DNA of 64,000 nucleotides from Lithobates sylvaticus (lineage: Eukaryota > Chordata > Amphibia > Anura > Ranidae). A program made the translations under genes and the position numbers. Positions 61,474 through 64,000 of the stretch are shown in pieces. The notes below the pieces were generated by a model. The model was given only the letters and a program-made list of their open reading frames with translations. It was not told where the DNA came from and did not search any database. The stretch spans positions 31,902,025 to 31,966,024 of the forward strand of contig CM053029.1 in assembly GCA_028564925.1 (NCBI GenBank). The letters are read 5' to 3'. Position 1 is the first letter of the stretch. Every line of letters begins with the position of its first letter.

Positions 61474-61924
61474 AGGGGTTGTAAAGGTAAACATTTTTTC
61501 ACCTTAATGCATTCTATGCATTAAGGTGAAAAAACATCTGACACTGCCGGCCCCCCAGCCCCCCCCCCCCCGTTTTACTTTCCTGACCCCTCGAAAATCC
61601 CGTGCTCGGAGTGGATGGATTGAAAGCAACGCAGCCATTGGCTCGCGCTGCTGTCAATCACATCCAATGATGCAGCGTGCCGGGGGGGCGGGATACAGTG
61701 AGTGGCTATAGCCGCCGGCTGTATCACGGGAGCGCGCCCGCAACACTTCTCACCATGCGAGGGAGCTCGCATGAACGTGAGAAGTACTTGCTGGGGAAGC
61801 CGAGACAGCCGCGAGGGACCCCAGAAGACGAGGTTCGGGGCCACTCTGTGCAAAACGAGCTGCACAGTGGAGGTAAGTATAACATGTTTGTTATTTAAAA
61901 AAAAAAATCCCCTTTACAATCCCT
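61474..61924. mobile_element. 451-bp TTAA-flanked MITE with agggg(t/a)ttgtaaagg ends
   Basis: TTAA lies at 61470-61473 and 61925-61928. The terminal repeats are aggggttgtaaagg and agggattgtaaagg. The left end also carries a near-perfect hairpin (caccttaatgcattct, mirrored). It differs in its ends from the ccactt TTAA family, so it is a second TTAA-specific family (Kolobok/T2-like or piggyBac-like). No gene. Confidence 0.85.
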
Positions 61925-61929
61925 TTAAA

Positions 61930-64000
61930 CGTCATGCTTTCCTAAAGAAACTGTGAGTTTGTCCCTGCATTGAGTCTGATCCCCTACAAATTGGTGGAGA
62001 ATGCAGGCACAAGATCCCAGAGATTGTACCTATTGCAGTGGCGTTTTTGAAAAAAAAAAATAAGAGCCAGCACTCTTAAAAGGGACAGTACGCTAAGAAA
62101 ATATATATATATATTTTTAGTTCACTGGTACCAGTAAACTGTTAAGAGAATGAAGGAACTAGTCAAACAGCTGGTACAAGCATGCACAGACCAACAAGAA
62201 ACAAACCGCTTGTTGAGGACTTCTACCGAAGTGGCCATGCAGGAGCAGGAGGAATTCAATAAGCTCATACAGAGTCAGGTACAGTCCCTGACTGACAAGG
62301 TCCTACGTGTGGACAATGTTGAAGATTTACGCAAGTGAGTGCAGGCTGCATTACAGAAAATGACGGCCGAGGATGACGTGGAGACTTTCCTCACGGTTTT
62401 TGAGAGGGTAGTAGAGTGTGAAGGGCTACCCCAGGACCAATGGGCTGAGGTCCCTGCCCCCTTTTTGACCAGGGACCCACAGAAGGCCTATTTTTATCTG
62501 AATGCTGCGGAGGCCCGGCAATATAAAACTCTGAAAAATTAGATTCTGCCCCACCTTGGCGTAACAATGGCTGTGAGAGCTCAGCGCTTCCATGCTTGGC
62601 AATTTTTAAGGTGGACCAAACTGCAAGGTCCCAGATGTATGACCTCATTCACCTCACACGGATGTGGTTACAGCCAGAGGTCGCCACCCCAGCCCAAATC
62701 GTGTAGAGATTTGTGAGAGCCCTTCCAACCCCTATACAGCGGTTTGCCGGGAGAGCTGATCCTAAAAATGCCAATGAGTTGGTGGCCCTCGTGGAGCGGT
62801 ACTTGTGCACTGAGGTTTTTCTTCGGGGTGTAGAAGCCCACCAACCTGGGAAAAGGCAATCCCACCCTAAAGTGGGGGAAAAAGGAGGTAAATGCGATGG
62901 AGGTTCCTGAGGCGTAAGATGTGAAGAGGCTCAATCATCAAAGGGAGACCGGCCAGGACCGGGGTCCTATAGTGTGCTGGCATTGCCAAGAACCGAGGGC
63001 AACTGGTCGCCTGTTGTCCGCTAAATCAGGAATCTATGGATTACAATATGACCCAGCAAAGCTCTTTTTTTGCTACACCAGGAGGCACCCCACAACAGCC
63101 AGGCGGCACTGAGAAACAGATTTGTGTCATTAAAGTGGCTGGTTAGTACATGCCAGTCTTCTGAACCCCCAAATGTTGCAGAGACAGCTAATGGGTGTTG
63201 TTTGTATTCATGTTGATACCAATTGCTACTGCACGCCCATTGTATCTATCGAATCTCCCTGTGGCACCATGAACCATGAGGTTGGAGTAGTCCCAAATCT
63301 CATGTATAACACTGTCCTCGGTTGAGACTTCCCTTTTTTTCTGGGACTTATGGGGAAACGCCAAGGGAGCAGGGCCCCCAGCTGGAATGGATTCCTACGG
63401 CACGGAACCGCTGGAGGAGCATAACGAAGAGAAAGAGTCTGCAAATTTTCCCTTGGAGGTCCTTGCAGGTGACACAGAGAACCTCCCTCTGGAGTTAGAC
63501 CTGCCGGACCTGCCCACGACCCGAAAAAAGTTTGGCATGGCCCAGCTTAGGGACCTCACTTTAGCTAAGGCAAGGGAACAGGTAAAATTGGTAAATGGGG
63601 TACCCCATGAGCAAGGGGAGGAAGCTCTATTCCCACATTTTGCTATGGAAAATTACCTGTTATACAGAATCTATGAAATACGAGGAGAGTGACTGGAACA
63701 GTTGCTAGTACCTCAAACTCATAGATGCATGGTACTAGACCTGGCACATTCTCATGTTCTTAGGGGACATCTGGGGTGGATAAAACTCAGGCGAGAGTAT
63801 TGAAACAGTTTTATTGGCCAGGCTTACACAAAGAGGTAAAATTGTACTGTGAATCTTGCCCAGTTTGTCAGCTCACCGCTCCGGTCTCACATTTCCAGAG
63901 TCCATTGGTACCTTTACCCATCATTGATGTGGCCTTTGACAGGATTGCCATGGATATCGTAGGTCCCTTGGTTAAGTCCACTAGGGGGCACCAGTATATC
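61930..64000 (+). mobile_element. Ty3/gypsy-type LTR retrotransposon fossil, Gmr1-like, broken
   Basis: The element runs off the right edge of the window. A tggtggagaatgc stretch near 61993 looks like the primer-binding region just inside a 5' LTR that I could not delimit. Parts in order: gag-like (62150-62900), nucleocapsid-like (about 62960-63010), protease-like (63120-63330), linker, then integrase zinc-binding and start of core (63700-64000). Integrase follows protease with no reverse transcriptase between, the order known from Gmr1-like elements. It is a fossil with several breaks, probably of middle age. Confidence 0.8.

Noticed and set aside
61526-61956. Small open frames in the 451-bp MITE
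   Set aside because: The TTAA-bounded terminal repeats explain the region; no family resemblance.

Overview
This window looks like vertebrate nuclear DNA, most likely from a frog or toad. It is built almost entirely of nested transposable elements: Tc1-like and hAT DNA transposons, several TTAA-flanked MITEs, L1-type LINEs with ORF1 and ORF2, an L2/CR1-like LINE, a Gmr1-like Ty3 fossil, and many minisatellites and (TA)n tracts. I see no bacterial-type genes, no CRISPR array, no rRNA and no complete host protein gene. Anuran is an inference from the mix of families; I could not run a search. The only host-gene trace I can suggest is a 27-nt microexon, phase 1 at both ends, seen three times.

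Positions 1-21449 hold an 8.7 kb segmental tandem duplication. Copy 1 (1-8684) and copy 2 (8685-19619) are nearly identical and share a broken Tc1-like transposon, a TTAA MITE, a 615-bp palindrome and a microexon with splice sites. Copy 3 (19620-21449) is partial and clearly more diverged. Copy 2 carries two insertions absent from copy 1, so copy 1 gives the empty site for each. From 21450 to 24761 there is old repeat debris, a tRNA-like A/B-box segment, two small MITEs and the third microexon.

Positions 24770-42692 are a stack of insertions. An outer non-autonomous hAT (8-bp duplication gtagcggg) holds an 18-bp and a G-rich minisatellite. It was entered by a 15.3 kb hAT (24867-40201, duplication gtcaccaa) with a BED-finger transposase on the minus strand. 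That hAT was in turn entered by a TTAA MITE, by a 5'-truncated L1 with a long open ORF2 (28774-31789, 17-bp duplication) and, inside a 64-bp minisatellite of about 49 units, by a fold-back element (35188-37123, 13-bp duplication).

Positions 42927-61187 are a second stack. An old, decayed, nearly full-length L1 (LINE-A, minus strand, 11-bp duplication gaccgcagttt at ends 18.3 kb apart) was entered by a 10.9 kb hAT (43704-54647, duplication gttaggac), by an L2/CR1-like LINE fragment (57219-58920) and by small hairpin elements. The 10.9 kb hAT was entered by a nearly full-length L1 (LINE-C) and holds four tandem exon-like blocks filled with a 28-bp minisatellite. Its right end shows a template-switch duplication. 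From 61930 to the window edge is a broken Ty3/gypsy-type fossil whose integrase follows directly after its protease, the domain order of Gmr1-like elements.
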